Assembly: GCF_000271665.2 (NCBI RefSeq)
Contig: NZ_CP010978.1
Span: forward strand, 3,254,501 to 3,318,500
Length of the DNA: 64,000 nucleotides
Reading direction: 5' to 3'
Source of the DNA: Pelosinus fermentans JBW45
GTDB lineage: Bacteria; Bacillota; Negativicutes; DSM-13327
Shown here: one piece after another, positions 27,159 to 36,580 of the stretch
How positions within the stretch are numbered: position 1 is the stretch's first letter
How the letters are laid out: each line of letters starts with the position of its first letter
Made by a program: the position numbers and the translations under genes
Notes under the pieces: model-generated
Seen by the model: the letters and a program-made list of their open reading frames with translations, nothing else
Told to the model about the DNA's origin: nothing
Databases searched by the model: none

Positions 27159-30100
27159 TTATGATTGTGCAAGTCTTTTATAAGTTGCTAATCTTTCCTT
27201 AGCATCTTTTTCTGTTTTCGCAAATAAGGCATCAGCTAAATCTGGATATTGTTTCTTAAGGGATGCAAAACGCACTTCACCCATCAAGAATTCTTGGAAG
27301 TTAGCTGTTGGCTCTTTGGAATCCAGAATGAATGGATTCTTATCTTCTTCTTTTAATGTTGGGTTATAGCGATACATTCCCCAATATCCGCATTCTACGG
27401 CATTTTTAATTTCAAGCTGACTAAAGCCCATACCTTTTCTCAAACCATGGCTTATGCAAGGAGCATATGCAATGACAAGAGATGGACCTGGATATGCTTC
27501 TGCTTCAGCAATTGCTTTTAAAGTCTGATTTTTATCAGCGCCCATAGCAATTTGTGCAACATACACATAACCATAGCTCATAGCCATCATACCAAGATCT
27601 TTCTTCTTCGTGGTTTTACCGCTAGCAGCAAATTGCGCAATTGCAGCAGCTGGAGTGGACTTGGAAGCCTGTCCGCCAGTATTCGAATAGATTTCAGTAT
27701 CAAGTACCAAAACATTCACATCTTCACCAGATGCCAATACATGATCCAAACCGCCGTAGCCGATATCATAAGCCCAGCCATCGCCACCAAAGATCCATTG
27801 TGATCTTTTCACCAAGAAATCTTTATTTTTATCAATTTCATTCAATAAAGCATTGTCGCCTTTTTCTGCAGCTACAAGACTAGCCACAAGGTTTGCTCTG
27901 GAACGACTTGCTTCACCGCTATCTTTATGCTCCAACCAATCTGCCAAAGCAGCTTTTAGTTCCGCACTAATATTAAGTTCAATAGCTTCTTTAACCGTAA
28001 CCGCTAATTTATCTCTCAGTGCTTTTACACCTAAATGCATACCAAGACCAAATTCAGCATTATCTTCGAATAAGGAATTCGCCCATGCTGGACCATGTCC
28101 TTCATGATTTGTTGTGTATGGTATCGATGGAGCACTACCACCCCAGATGGATGTACAACCAGTAGCATTAGCAACCATCATGCGATCACCAAACAATTGG
28201 GTAACAAGTTTAACATAAGGAGTTTCGCCGCAGCCTGCGCAAGCACCAGAGAATTCTAACAATGGCTGTTCAAATTGGCTGCCTTTTACAGTATTCTTTT
28301 TCAGAGGATTTTCTTTAGGTGAAATATTAGCAAGATAATCCCATAATTTCACTTCATGTAATTGTGTATCCAACGGTTTCATAATCAATGCTTTTTCTTT
28401 TGCAGGACATACCTGTGCGCAGTTGCCGCAGCCAGTACAATCAAGAGGAGAAATAGCAAGTCTGAAATGCAAGTCTTTTACACCAACAGCTGCTTTTGCA
28501 GTAAAGCCTTCAGGTACATTTTTCATCTCTTCTTCATTCACTAAGACAGGTCTGATTACAGCATGAGGGCATACGAACGCGCACTGATTACATTGGATAC
28601 ATTTGTCCATTTGCCATTCAGGAACATTAATTGCAATACCACGTTTTTCAAAGGCAGATGTTCCAAGAGGGAAAGTACCATCTTCCATGCTGCCAATAAA
28701 AGCACTCACTGGTAATGAATCGCCTTCTTGTCTATTCATTGGTACAAGGATTTTTTCAATAAATTCAGGTACTTGCTTTTGATTCGCATTGCTGCAAGCA
28801 CAAGCAAAATGAGCTTCATCTTTTATGCTGTCACTAGCAGTTTTCCAGCTTTCTGGAATGGTAACTTTGACAATGGATTCCACGCCTTTATCAATAGCAG
28901 CATTATTCATGTCAATCACTTTTTGACCTTTATTACCATAAGAACCAACAACTGCATCTTTTAAGTAGTTAACCGCATCTTCAACTGGAATAATATGAGC
29001 AATTTTAAAGAACGCAGACTGCATGATCATGTTGATTCTGCCGCCCAATCCAATTTCTTGCGCAATTTTGACAGCATTCAGTGTGTAGAAGTTAATATTG
29101 TTTTGTGCAATATAACGTTTCATAAAGCCTGGCAATTTTGTTTCTAATTCTTCTTGGTCCCAAATGCAATTGAGCAAGAAGCTGCCATTTGGTTTTAATC
29201 CAACTAATACATCATATTTATCTACATAGGATTGATTATGGCAAGCTACAAAATCAGCTTTGTTAATTAAATATGGAGATTTGATTGGTTTTTTACCAAA
29301 TCTAAGATGGGAAACTGTAATACCGCCAGATTTTTTAGAATCATAAGCGAAATAAGCTTGTGCGTACATATCCGTTTTATCGCCGATAATTTTGATTGCG
29401 CTCTTATTCGCACCAACCGTGCCATCTGAACCAAGACCCCAGAACTTACAAGCTTTTGTTCCTTCAGGAGTCGTATCAACATCTGCAGCAGTTGGCAAAG
29501 ATTTGAAGGTTACGTCATCAACAATACCAATGGTAAATCCATCTTTAGGTGCTTCGACTTTTAAATTTTCATAAACGGCAACAATATGAGCAGGTACTAC
29601 ATCTTTAGAGCCAAGTCCATATCTTCCGCCTACAATCACAGGGTGAGTTCCACGATTATAGAAGGCTGTTTTTACATCAAGATATAAAGGTTCAGCCAAA
29701 GAACCAGGCTCTTTTGTTCTGTCAAGAACAGCAATCTTTTTTACTGTTTCAGGGATATACTTAAAGAAGTGTTCAATGGAGAATGGTCTATACAAATGAA
29801 CATTCAATAAACCAACTTTTTCACCATTTGCATTCAAATAATCTACCGTTTCTTCAATCGCTTCACAGGCTGAACCCATAGCAATAATCATTCTATCCGC
29901 ATCTGGTGCACCATAATAATTAAAGAGATGGTAATCTCTACCGGTAATCTTATTAATCTCAGCCATGTAATTTTCTACGATTTCAGGTAACGCATCATAA
30001 TATTTATTAGAAACTTCTCTTTCTTGGAAATAAATATCAGGATTTTGTGCAGTACCACGAAGTACTGGATGATCAGGATTCAATGCATTTCTTCTGAAAG

Positions 30101-30701
30101 TATCTACATCATTTACATCTAACAATTTAGCTAGTTCATCATATTCGATGGTTTCAATTTTTTGTATTTCATGAGAGGTTCTAAAACCATCAAAGAAATT
30201 GATAAAAGGAACTTTCCCTTTTAATGCTGCTAAATGTGCAACAGCACTCAAATCCATAACTTCTTGCACGCTGCTTTCAGCAAGCAATGCACAGCCAGTT
30301 TGTCTAGCGGCCATAACATCCTGATGATCGCCAAATATATTAAGCGCATTGGTAGCCAATGCTCTAGCACTAACATGGAAAACAGCTGGAAGTAATTCCC
30401 CAGCAACTTTATACATGTTAGGAATCATAAGCAAGAGACCTTGAGATGCAGTGTAAGTCGTAGTCAAAGCACCTGCTTGTAAAGAACCGTGCACTGCACC
30501 AGCAGCACCAGCCTCTGACTGCATTTCCATAACTTTTACGGTTTGTCCAAAAAGGTTTTTCTTTCCTTGAGCCGACCATTCATCAACAGCTTCTGCCATA
30601 GGTGAAGATGGGGTAATTGGAAAAATTGCCGCCACATCTGTAAAGGCATAAGAAATATAAGCTGCAGCAGTGTTCCCGTCCATTGTCTTCATTTTTCTCA
30701 T
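27159..30701 (-). CDS. nifJ: Pyruvate:ferredoxin (flavodoxin) oxidoreductase
   Basis: Central anaerobic enzyme: oxidises pyruvate to acetyl-CoA and CO2 with reduction of ferredoxin. Single chain of 1180 residues. In order: pyrimidine-binding domain (TVKVMEMQSEAGAAGAVHG), domain II, EKR region, a 2[4Fe-4S] ferredoxin domain (CIQCNQCAFVCP and CTGCGNCAQVCP), and the TPP domain with proximal-cluster cysteines in GACAGCGETPY and the GDGWAYDIGYGG loop. Start ATG 30701 with AAGGAG; the in-frame extension to 30758 has no ribosome-binding site. An 18-bp palindrome lies 44 bases upstream. Confidence 0.97.
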   Translation of the reverse strand: MRKMKTMDGNTAAAYISYAFTDVAAIFPITPSSPMAEAVDEWSAQGKKNLFGQTVKVMEMQSEAGAAGAVHGSLQAGALTTTYTASQGLLLMIPNMYKVAGELLPAVFHVSARALATNALNIFGDHQDVMAARQTGCALLAESSVQEVMDLSAVAHLAALKGKVPFINFFDGFRTSHEIQKIETIEYDELAKLLDVNDVDTFRRNALNPDHPVLRGTAQNPDIYFQEREVSNKYYDALPEIVENYMAEINKITGRDYHLFNYYGAPDADRMIIAMGSACEAIEETVDYLNANGEKVGLLNVHLYRPFSIEHFFKYIPETVKKIAVLDRTKEPGSLAEPLYLDVKTAFYNRGTHPVIVGGRYGLGSKDVVPAHIVAVYENLKVEAPKDGFTIGIVDDVTFKSLPTAADVDTTPEGTKACKFWGLGSDGTVGANKSAIKIIGDKTDMYAQAYFAYDSKKSGGITVSHLRFGKKPIKSPYLINKADFVACHNQSYVDKYDVLVGLKPNGSFLLNCIWDQEELETKLPGFMKRYIAQNNINFYTLNAVKIAQEIGLGGRINMIMQSAFFKIAHIIPVEDAVNYLKDAVVGSYGNKGQKVIDMNNAAIDKGVESIVKVTIPESWKTASDSIKDEAHFACACSNANQKQVPEFIEKILVPMNRQEGDSLPVSAFIGSMEDGTFPLGTSAFEKRGIAINVPEWQMDKCIQCNQCAFVCPHAVIRPVLVNEEEMKNVPEGFTAKAAVGVKDLHFRLAISPLDCTGCGNCAQVCPAKEKALIMKPLDTQLHEVKLWDYLANISPKENPLKKNTVKGSQFEQPLLEFSGACAGCGETPYVKLVTQLFGDRMMVANATGCTSIWGGSAPSIPYTTNHEGHGPAWANSLFEDNAEFGLGMHLGVKALRDKLAVTVKEAIELNISAELKAALADWLEHKDSGEASRSRANLVASLVAAEKGDNALLNEIDKNKDFLVKRSQWIFGGDGWAYDIGYGGLDHVLASGEDVNVLVLDTEIYSNTGGQASKSTPAAAIAQFAASGKTTKKKDLGMMAMSYGYVYVAQIAMGADKNQTLKAIAEAEAYPGPSLVIAYAPCISHGLRKGMGFSQLEIKNAVECGYWGMYRYNPTLKEEDKNPFILDSKEPTANFQEFLMGEVRFASLKKQYPDLADALFAKTEKDAKERLATYKRLAQS

Positions 30702-30744
30702 AAGTATCTCCTTCTTTCTCTTTATGTTACTAAATGCGACAAGC

Positions 30745-30762
30745 AATATTGTATACAATATT
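30745..30762. promoter_or_regulatory. 18-bp palindromic operator candidate before PFOR
   Basis: AATATTGTATACAATATT is a perfect palindrome whose core TTGTATACAA resembles operators of FCD-type GntR regulators. It sits in the PFOR 5' region, 44 bases before the start codon. No GntR/FCD gene is in the window. Confidence 0.5.
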
Positions 30763-30945
30763 CATAAATTTTCTTCATGAATCCATACAAAATTACTTCA
30801 CCACAATTTTCTACTCAGTTATCATTCGACATTGAAATCAAAATTCCTATATAACTACAAAAAAAATATTTTTTTTTTTGCAAACTTTATTGACATTTGC
30901 TAAATTTTCTGATAAATTATAAGTTCTATTATTCACTTATTCTTT

Positions 30946-31394
30946 CTACAAATTGTGAATTTGCAAATTATCTAGACCATTTTCACCAAACTCTTTATGG
31001 TATTCTTGATGAAAAGACATCTCTTTTTCAAATCGTTCGCTAATAGACATTTGTAAAATGGCTTCCTCACCATATTTTTTGATAAAATCCCTTCTGGCAA
31101 GTCTTTCAATTAACTCCTCCCAAAAAGTAGCGTTTTCAAAATTCTCAATATGTTTTACGATTTGACTATGTGTTGTAAATTCTTTATTAAGAAAATGCTC
31201 TCCTGTTTTTTCGTTTCTTTCCACCATCTCTTCCATCCCAAATTCATTTGCTAAAGCCAGTATCTTTTGTTCCAATTCTTTATAGGCTTTTCTTTCTCCG
31301 TTCTTTCTTCTGAATGAGCATGTAGTACCCAGTCACTTAGGTACACCATATCCAAAAACAACTGATACTCTTTTTTAGTGATATTAATCTTCAT
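30946..31394 (-). pseudogene. Frameshifted conserved small protein, about 150 residues
   Basis: The gene starts at ATG 31394 after GGAGAA: MKINITKKEYQLFLDMVYL then SDWVLHAHSEERTEKEKP. The frame then fails. YKELEQKILALANEFG and the rest continue in the next frame to a stop at 30946. One missing base near 31283-31287 explains it. The joined product resembles an uncharacterised clostridial family of about 150-170 acidic residues. It may be a true pseudogene or a sequencing error; no function is known. A TTG at 31275 can open only the second part. Confidence 0.65.
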
Positions 31395-31491
31395 ATTTTC
31401 TCCCTTTTTTTAAAAAATACATAATCTATTTAGCTATCTTTATCTAAAAATCCTGCTATAAGCAAAAACCTTATACGCAGGGAAACGGTCC

Positions 31492-31538
31492 TAAAAAAAT
31501 AAATAGCCTAACTCTTAATAAGTTAAGGCTATTTACTC
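31492..31538 (-). terminator. Terminator of the GlpA-like gene
   Basis: AAATAGCC/GGCTATTT with TTAAC pairs inside; the minus strand continues ATTTTTTT. Confidence 0.85.
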
Positions 31539-31545
31539 TCAGAGT

Positions 31546-32985
31546 TTACAATTTTATATACTTTCCTCGTTTTGCTCTTTCCGGCAGTCCAGGTGAATCC
31601 TTCCCTCGCTGTGTTACTTCCTCTACTGGAATATGAAGTTCACGAGCAATGATTTCCTTTACCCGCGAGAGACAAAATCCACTTTGGCATTTGCCCATAC
31701 CTGCTCTTGTACGCCTCTTAATCGCATCGATGGATTTGATCGCGATGTTACGGTGCAGAGCATCAATAATCTCAGTTTCAGTTACCTGCTCACATCTACA
31801 AATAATATGCTCATCAGGATTTGTCGAATTTATATCGCCTTTGAAGTTTTCATCTTTTACTTGAATGATAGGCTTACGATACGCCATAAAATCCTTCTTA
31901 TTTTTCAGTTCCAAACCTGCCAGCTTTAGTAGCCCAACGACTTTTAAAGCAATGGCTGGGGAAGCTGTAAGCCCTGGAGAGTCAATACCTATCAAATTAA
32001 TAAATCCGGCTACGCGGCTCTCTTCAATAATCCAATCTTTTTTACTGGAATTAGGACGATTCCCAGCAAAGGATGTAATTGCTTGTTTCATATCAAAATC
32101 AGGCACGGACATTCTAGCTGTTTTCACTATGTTTTCCAATACGTCCTCCGTTGTACCTACGTCATCTTTATCATTGATCTCTTCCGCATTCGGGCCTACC
32201 ATCAGATTGCCGTGATATGTAGTCGTTACCAAGATTCCTTTTCCCAGTTCAGTAGGCACTTGAAAGATTACAGAATTAGCCAGATAATTTTGTTCTTTAT
32301 CTAATAAAACATATTGACCCCTGCGAGGAATAATATGAAAATCATCAATACCGATCAAACTGGAAATTTTATCACAATATATGCCAGCGGCATTGATAAC
32401 ATATTGGGTTTGTATTTCTCCCTTATTCGTAGCTACTTTAAAATAATCATCTACCTTTTCAATTCCAACCACGGCAGTATTTAATTTTAATTCAACCCCA
32501 TTTGTTATCGCATTTTCCGCCAAGGCAATAACAAACTCATAAGGAGAAGTTACACCTGCATTCCTGCAATAAAGAGCAGCCTTTACCTCCTTACTCACAT
32601 AAGGTTCTAGCTCTCTTACTTTTTCTCCATCAATAATGGCAAGCCCACCAACACCATTTTTTATACCATATTGATATAGTTTTTCTAATGTTTTCATATC
32701 CTCATCGCGAAAAGCCAATACTACGGAACCTGTTTCTCGATAGCCGAAATTCAATTCTTTATTTAACTGTTCGTACATTCGATTCCCTTTTACACATAAC
32801 TCTGCTTTTAGAGTACCTGGTTCATCCGAGTAGCCACCATGGACAATCCCGCTATTTGCTTTCGATGCACCACAGCTCACGTCTTCTTCTTTTTCTACAA
32901 GACATACACGTACCTGATATTTTGCTAATTCCCGCGCGATATTCGTCCCTACAACCCCAGCACCAATAATACATATATCATACAT
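31546..32985 (-). CDS. FAD-dependent oxidoreductase, GlpA-like with BFD-type [2Fe-2S] domain
   Basis: 479 residues. N-terminal Rossmann motif GAGVVGTNIARELA (8-21) binds FAD; DAO-type catalytic domain to about 350. C-terminal BFD-like domain has four cysteines, C396, C398, C433 and C438 (CRCEQVTE, GKCQSGFC), for a [2Fe-2S] cluster. Similar to anaerobic glycerol-3-phosphate dehydrogenase subunit A. In many Clostridia it is followed by a GltD-like flavoprotein and a DUF1667 protein, but here it stands alone. Glycerol-3-phosphate is the likely substrate, with 2-hydroxyglutarate-type acids as alternatives. Confidence 0.87.
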   Translation of the reverse strand: MYDICIIGAGVVGTNIARELAKYQVRVCLVEKEEDVSCGASKANSGIVHGGYSDEPGTLKAELCVKGNRMYEQLNKELNFGYRETGSVVLAFRDEDMKTLEKLYQYGIKNGVGGLAIIDGEKVRELEPYVSKEVKAALYCRNAGVTSPYEFVIALAENAITNGVELKLNTAVVGIEKVDDYFKVATNKGEIQTQYVINAAGIYCDKISSLIGIDDFHIIPRRGQYVLLDKEQNYLANSVIFQVPTELGKGILVTTTYHGNLMVGPNAEEINDKDDVGTTEDVLENIVKTARMSVPDFDMKQAITSFAGNRPNSSKKDWIIEESRVAGFINLIGIDSPGLTASPAIALKVVGLLKLAGLELKNKKDFMAYRKPIIQVKDENFKGDINSTNPDEHIICRCEQVTETEIIDALHRNIAIKSIDAIKRRTRAGMGKCQSGFCLSRVKEIIARELHIPVEEVTQRGKDSPGLPERAKRGKYIKL

Positions 32986-33397
32986 GCTACATCCTCCTCA
33001 ATTGCTGAATTGTATACTATCCTGGATTGATTTTAGCAACTATTTTAGTTCCTTTTTAACTGGTTAAACGCCATTTTATATCCGTTTAATTGTCTGAATA
33101 GTTTAATACTAACAAATGAGGCATTAATATGCAAGATTGATTTTATTGACGATACAAGTAAGAAAATTAAACATTTCACCATCGATAATAAAGTCGTTCC
33201 TAGCAATATAGCCCTACTTAACAAAACCAACACCTGATGTAATTCTTGCTGCTAATTAGGGAAATTGGCAATATAGCAGTCTATGAATTAATTGAGTCGC
33301 CAGAAGCTTGAGACTACTCTTTATTTAAACTAAAGAAACAGGTCTGCATTACTGTTAACAATAATGCAGACCTGTTTCTCATTATGACAACGTGAAA
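32986..33397. other. Intergenic stretch, mostly without clear features
   Basis: Holds the DUF1904 terminator at 33334-33380. A plus-strand open frame from about 33046 to 33236 has no start with a ribosome-binding site. It could be a gene remnant, but no family is recognised. Confidence 0.4.
33334..33380 (-). terminator. Terminator of the DUF1904 gene
   Basis: GAAACAGGTCTGCATTA/TAATGCAGACCTGTTTC perfect 17-bp arms; weak T run on the minus strand. Confidence 0.8.
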
Positions 33398-33724
33398 TTA
33401 GAGATGCCTTCCATTCTCATAATATTTATTTCGTTCTAGGACAATAAAAAATATTTCTACTTGCTCGTAACCAGCTCGTTTGATATTTTCCGTTAAACTA
33501 GCAGCCACTTTATCTTGAATGTCTTGTCCTCTATCAAACCAATTCACCTGCACCATAGGACATTCTGCAATTATATCTCCATCTTTAATCAAGGTGGAAT
33601 CCACACATTCAATTCTAAAATAATCACGGGGACAACCAATAATCTCTTCCAGCTCATTTACCAGTTGTGTACTGATATTTTGTATCTCTTTTACTTTCAT
33701 ACCTTTAATAAGAAATTGCGGCAT
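33398..33724 (-). CDS. DUF1904 protein, tautomerase-like fold
   Basis: 108 residues. Pattern MPQFLIKGMKV...IGCPRDYFRIECVDSTLI...VQVNWFDRGQDIQDKVA...YYENG is characteristic of DUF1904. The N-terminal Pro after Met and the small length recall the tautomerase superfamily, where Pro1 is catalytic, but activity has not been shown for the family as far as I know. Located 34 bases downstream of an MFS gene on the same strand. Confidence 0.82.
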   Translation of the reverse strand: MPQFLIKGMKVKEIQNISTQLVNELEEIIGCPRDYFRIECVDSTLIKDGDIIAECPMVQVNWFDRGQDIQDKVAASLTENIKRAGYEQVEIFFIVLERNKYYENGRHL

Positions 33725-33758
33725 TTCATTCTCCCCCTTTCGTATTTATTATGTTCAT

Positions 33759-34946
33759 TTATTTACTAACTTGAACGACTAATCCTACTGCTGCCTCCTC
33801 TGGTTCTTTCACAAATAAAGTTAATATAAATCCAATAACTGGCAAACAGGCTAATACCGTAAAAATTAGAGGCATTCCCCAAACATCAGCCACTTTTCCC
33901 AATGCCAGTACTCCCATTGCACCTAATCCTACACTTAAACCAATCGTTAATCCCGAAGCCATCCCTACATTATTGGGCATCATTCTTTGGGCTAAGATCA
34001 AGCTGCTGGTAAAGGTTGCAGATAATAATATACTAGCAAGAGACAGCACAACAAAGGCTCCAATATCACCAGCAATAGGGAATAAATACAATAGAAGAGA
34101 AATGGGTAAAATCGAATAGATCATTACACGTTTACTGCCGTAACGATCACTCATCGCACCGCCCATCAGCGTCCCAAAAGCACTCGTCGCTAAATACACG
34201 GTTAGCAAAGAACTCGCATATATCTCACTGCCATGTAAATATGATACATAATATAGAGGTACAAAGGTACTAATACCCGCAGCAACTGTTGATCTTGACA
34301 GTACCATCCCTAAAAGTGATAGCAAAGGCCAATTGATAGACGCCCTAAAGCTTTTCAGGCTCCCAGGCTGTTTGGCTTCTGGTCTAACTAAATTCCGCGT
34401 CATTTGTATCAAAGGAATTCCCAGTAATACATAAGGCAAAATATAAAGAAGCACTTTCATACTGAATCCGCCGTACAATAGTGTCGCTAATAGCAATGAA
34501 CCTACGGCAAAACCCGCATTGCCTCCTACAGCAAATAAACTGACTCCTTTGCCTTTCGCTTTGCCACTTAATTGGCTGGCAGTCTTAGCCGCCTCTGGAT
34601 GAAATGCTGCCATACCAAGCCCTGCAATCGCCGTAAATAACAATGTAAGATAATAGTGAGGAGCCCACAATGAAGCCAACATCGCCACTCCTGAAAGCAA
34701 ACAGCCGGCAGGCATAAGCCAAGGCCGGGGGCTTCGATCACTGAAATATCCAAATAAAGGCTGACTAGCAGAGGATGTTAAATTCTGCATAAGGGCAATC
34801 GCACTTACTTGGGCATAGGTTAAAGCAAACTTTGCTTTTAAAAAGGGTAACGCTACTAATAAAGCACCTGCAGACAAATCGGTAACACCATGAGCAATAG
34901 CAACAATCCACAAGGCTTTAGGAAGCTTGGAAACAATGGAAAACAA
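33759..34946 (-). CDS. MFS transporter, fosmidomycin-resistance (Fsr)-like
   Basis: 395 residues with about 12 hydrophobic helices. HGVTDLSAGALLVALPFL in TM1, the A-loop GYFSDRSPRPWLMP between TM2 and TM3, and MSDRYGSKRVMIYS in the second half are typical of the Fsr branch of the major facilitator superfamily. Likely a drug or metabolite exporter. Start TTG 34946, eight bases after AGGAG; GTG 34955 is too close to that site. Confidence 0.87.
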   Translation of the reverse strand: MFSIVSKLPKALWIVAIAHGVTDLSAGALLVALPFLKAKFALTYAQVSAIALMQNLTSSASQPLFGYFSDRSPRPWLMPAGCLLSGVAMLASLWAPHYYLTLLFTAIAGLGMAAFHPEAAKTASQLSGKAKGKGVSLFAVGGNAGFAVGSLLLATLLYGGFSMKVLLYILPYVLLGIPLIQMTRNLVRPEAKQPGSLKSFRASINWPLLSLLGMVLSRSTVAAGISTFVPLYYVSYLHGSEIYASSLLTVYLATSAFGTLMGGAMSDRYGSKRVMIYSILPISLLLYLFPIAGDIGAFVVLSLASILLSATFTSSLILAQRMMPNNVGMASGLTIGLSVGLGAMGVLALGKVADVWGMPLIFTVLACLPVIGFILTLFVKEPEEAAVGLVVQVSK

Positions 34947-35095
34947 TATGATCACTCCTAAAAAATATTAATATATTTTTCACAATTGGTCTACTCTATA
35001 ATAAAGACCTAATTCTGGTGAAATTTTAACTTTCGTGAGATCTTACTACTATTGCAAAGATAAACGCCTAAAATAGTTTGTTCACGGATAGATAT

Positions 35096-35150
35096 CTAGC
35101 ACTTCATCTGCACTAAAAGCTCTGTTACTTTAGTACAGATGAAGTACTAG
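35096..35150. repeat. 55-bp imperfect inverted repeat between divergent genes
   Basis: Arms CTAGCACTTCATCTGCACTA and TAGTACAGATGAAGTACTAG differ at two places. Both become G-U pairs on the minus-strand RNA but mismatches on the plus strand, favouring a minus-strand transcript (leader of the MFS gene). No T-tract follows on either side. Confidence 0.5.
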
Positions 35151-35179
35151 AAATTTGGTGAATAAGAGGGAGATAACAA

Positions 35180-35878
35180 ATGAACTGGAATGATTTTTTA
35201 CGAGATACTTGGCAAACAACTCTAATTTTTGTTACTTTATTGATTCTTACCCGCCTACTAGACAAAACCCAAGTGGGACAGCTAACCTTTTACGAATATG
35301 TCAGTGGTATTACTATAGGATCACTTGCCGCTACCATTGCTGCATCCGATCCCGATAAAATATGGAGTAATTATTATGATCTAATCCTATTTGTAGTACT
35401 TACTTACATCATTTCCCTCTGTGCTTTAAAAAGCCGACCATTTCGAACACTGATTGAAGGTTCACCCAGCATTTTAATCGAAAACGGTCGTATCATTAAA
35501 GAAAATATGAAATCTCTCCGTTTTGATCTAGACGAGCTGAATGCCTTACTACGAAGCAAAGATGTTGTCGATATAAGTGAGGTACAGTATGCAATTCTTG
35601 AAACAACAGGAGAAATGAGTATTATTAAAAAATCAGGTTTCCAGCCGTTAACTAAGAGTGATATGAATATCCATCTCCCTGATCCTATACTTCCTGTAGA
35701 ATTGATTATGGACGGTGAGATTATCGAAGAAAATTTAAAGAAACAAAATCTTACTCACACCTGGCTAGAAGAACAATTGTCAGCTCGAAATATTAAAAGT
35801 GCCTCTCATGTCATGTACGGAGTCATGGATTCAAAAGGACAATTATTTATAAGCGCCAAAGGCAGCCATCAAGATTAA
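35180..35878 (+). CDS. DUF421 (YetF-family) membrane protein
   Basis: 232 residues. Three N-terminal hydrophobic helices (about 13-30, 40-56, 66-84) carry the family pattern RLLDKTQVGQLTFYEYVSGITIGSLAA. A soluble tail contains PSILIENGRIIKENMKSLRFDLDELNALLRSKDV and a second similar segment. The family occurs widely in spore formers; YetF-like members are reported at the membrane of Bacillus spores or cells, with no settled activity. RBS GGGAGA. Confidence 0.87.
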   Translation: MNWNDFLRDTWQTTLIFVTLLILTRLLDKTQVGQLTFYEYVSGITIGSLAATIAASDPDKIWSNYYDLILFVVLTYIISLCALKSRPFRTLIEGSPSILIENGRIIKENMKSLRFDLDELNALLRSKDVVDISEVQYAILETTGEMSIIKKSGFQPLTKSDMNIHLPDPILPVELIMDGEIIEENLKKQNLTHTWLEEQLSARNIKSASHVMYGVMDSKGQLFISAKGSHQD

Positions 35879-35895
35879 CTGAAAACTCATTTCGA

Positions 35896-36411
35896 TTACT
35901 GCCATTTTAGCTGATAGATTAATAGAATCGCCATGCCGACTGCAGTAGCAGACTTAATAATAATACCAAAAATTTGTCCTTTTACCACACTTATAGCCAC
36001 TTTTTTAGCTTGTGTTAAATCTTTGGTTTTACTATACTCTGCTAGCACAGTAACAATAAATGCCCCTAATAAAGCGCCTAACAAAGAACCGATAATCGGC
36101 AATAAGGCCGTTCCCCCTATCCCTCCCACAATCGTGCCGAGAAAGGGAGCGAGCATTGCTCTTTTCGATGCTTTTTCTTTTTTTGCACCAATTAACCCTG
36201 CCACAAATTCAATAATCTCTCCAATAATAAAAATACCAAATACAATCACCAAAACAGCATAATCCATCCTATCAAAATGATCATAATAGCCATATGCCAG
36301 CCCCGTCAATAAAATCAAGGTATTTCCAGGCAACCCCATTATGGTCATGACAACTCCGGCTAAGATGAAGAGAACACATAGTATACTAATGATCAGCCCT
36401 GTATATTCCAC
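35896..36411 (-). CDS. DUF456 integral membrane protein
   Basis: 171 residues, four to five helices, glycine-rich: GLPGNTLILLTGLAYGYYDHFDRMD and AMLAPFLGTIVGGIGGTALLPIIGSLLGALLGAF are typical of DUF456. Function unknown. Start GTG 36411, eight bases after AGGG; a longer frame from TTG 36432 has no ribosome-binding site. Convergent with the DUF421 gene. Confidence 0.85.
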   Translation of the reverse strand: MEYTGLIISILCVLFILAGVVMTIMGLPGNTLILLTGLAYGYYDHFDRMDYAVLVIVFGIFIIGEIIEFVAGLIGAKKEKASKRAMLAPFLGTIVGGIGGTALLPIIGSLLGALLGAFIVTVLAEYSKTKDLTQAKKVAISVVKGQIFGIIIKSATAVGMAILLIYQLKWQ

Positions 36412-36580
36412 AGGCCACACCCTTTCGTTCAATGTTGTAATTTATAATATTCCCTCTTATCTTCTATTTTACCTTTTAACTAAATTATCGGACTTTTTCA
36501 TATCACTTTCCCCTTCTTTATGTTACACTATATATAAGCTAAGAATCACTCTTATCTTAACAATAAATGGGGGTGTAGTG

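Noticed and set aside
33046-33236. Plus-strand 63-codon open frame that reads somewhat protein-like
   Set aside because: No start codon with a ribosome-binding site and no recognisable family; a gene remnant is possible but not supportable.
36341-36580. Extension of the UspA frame by 80 codons
   Set aside because: It covers the promoter region and the divergent DUF456 5' end; UspA proteins start at the MFNKILVPVDGS position.
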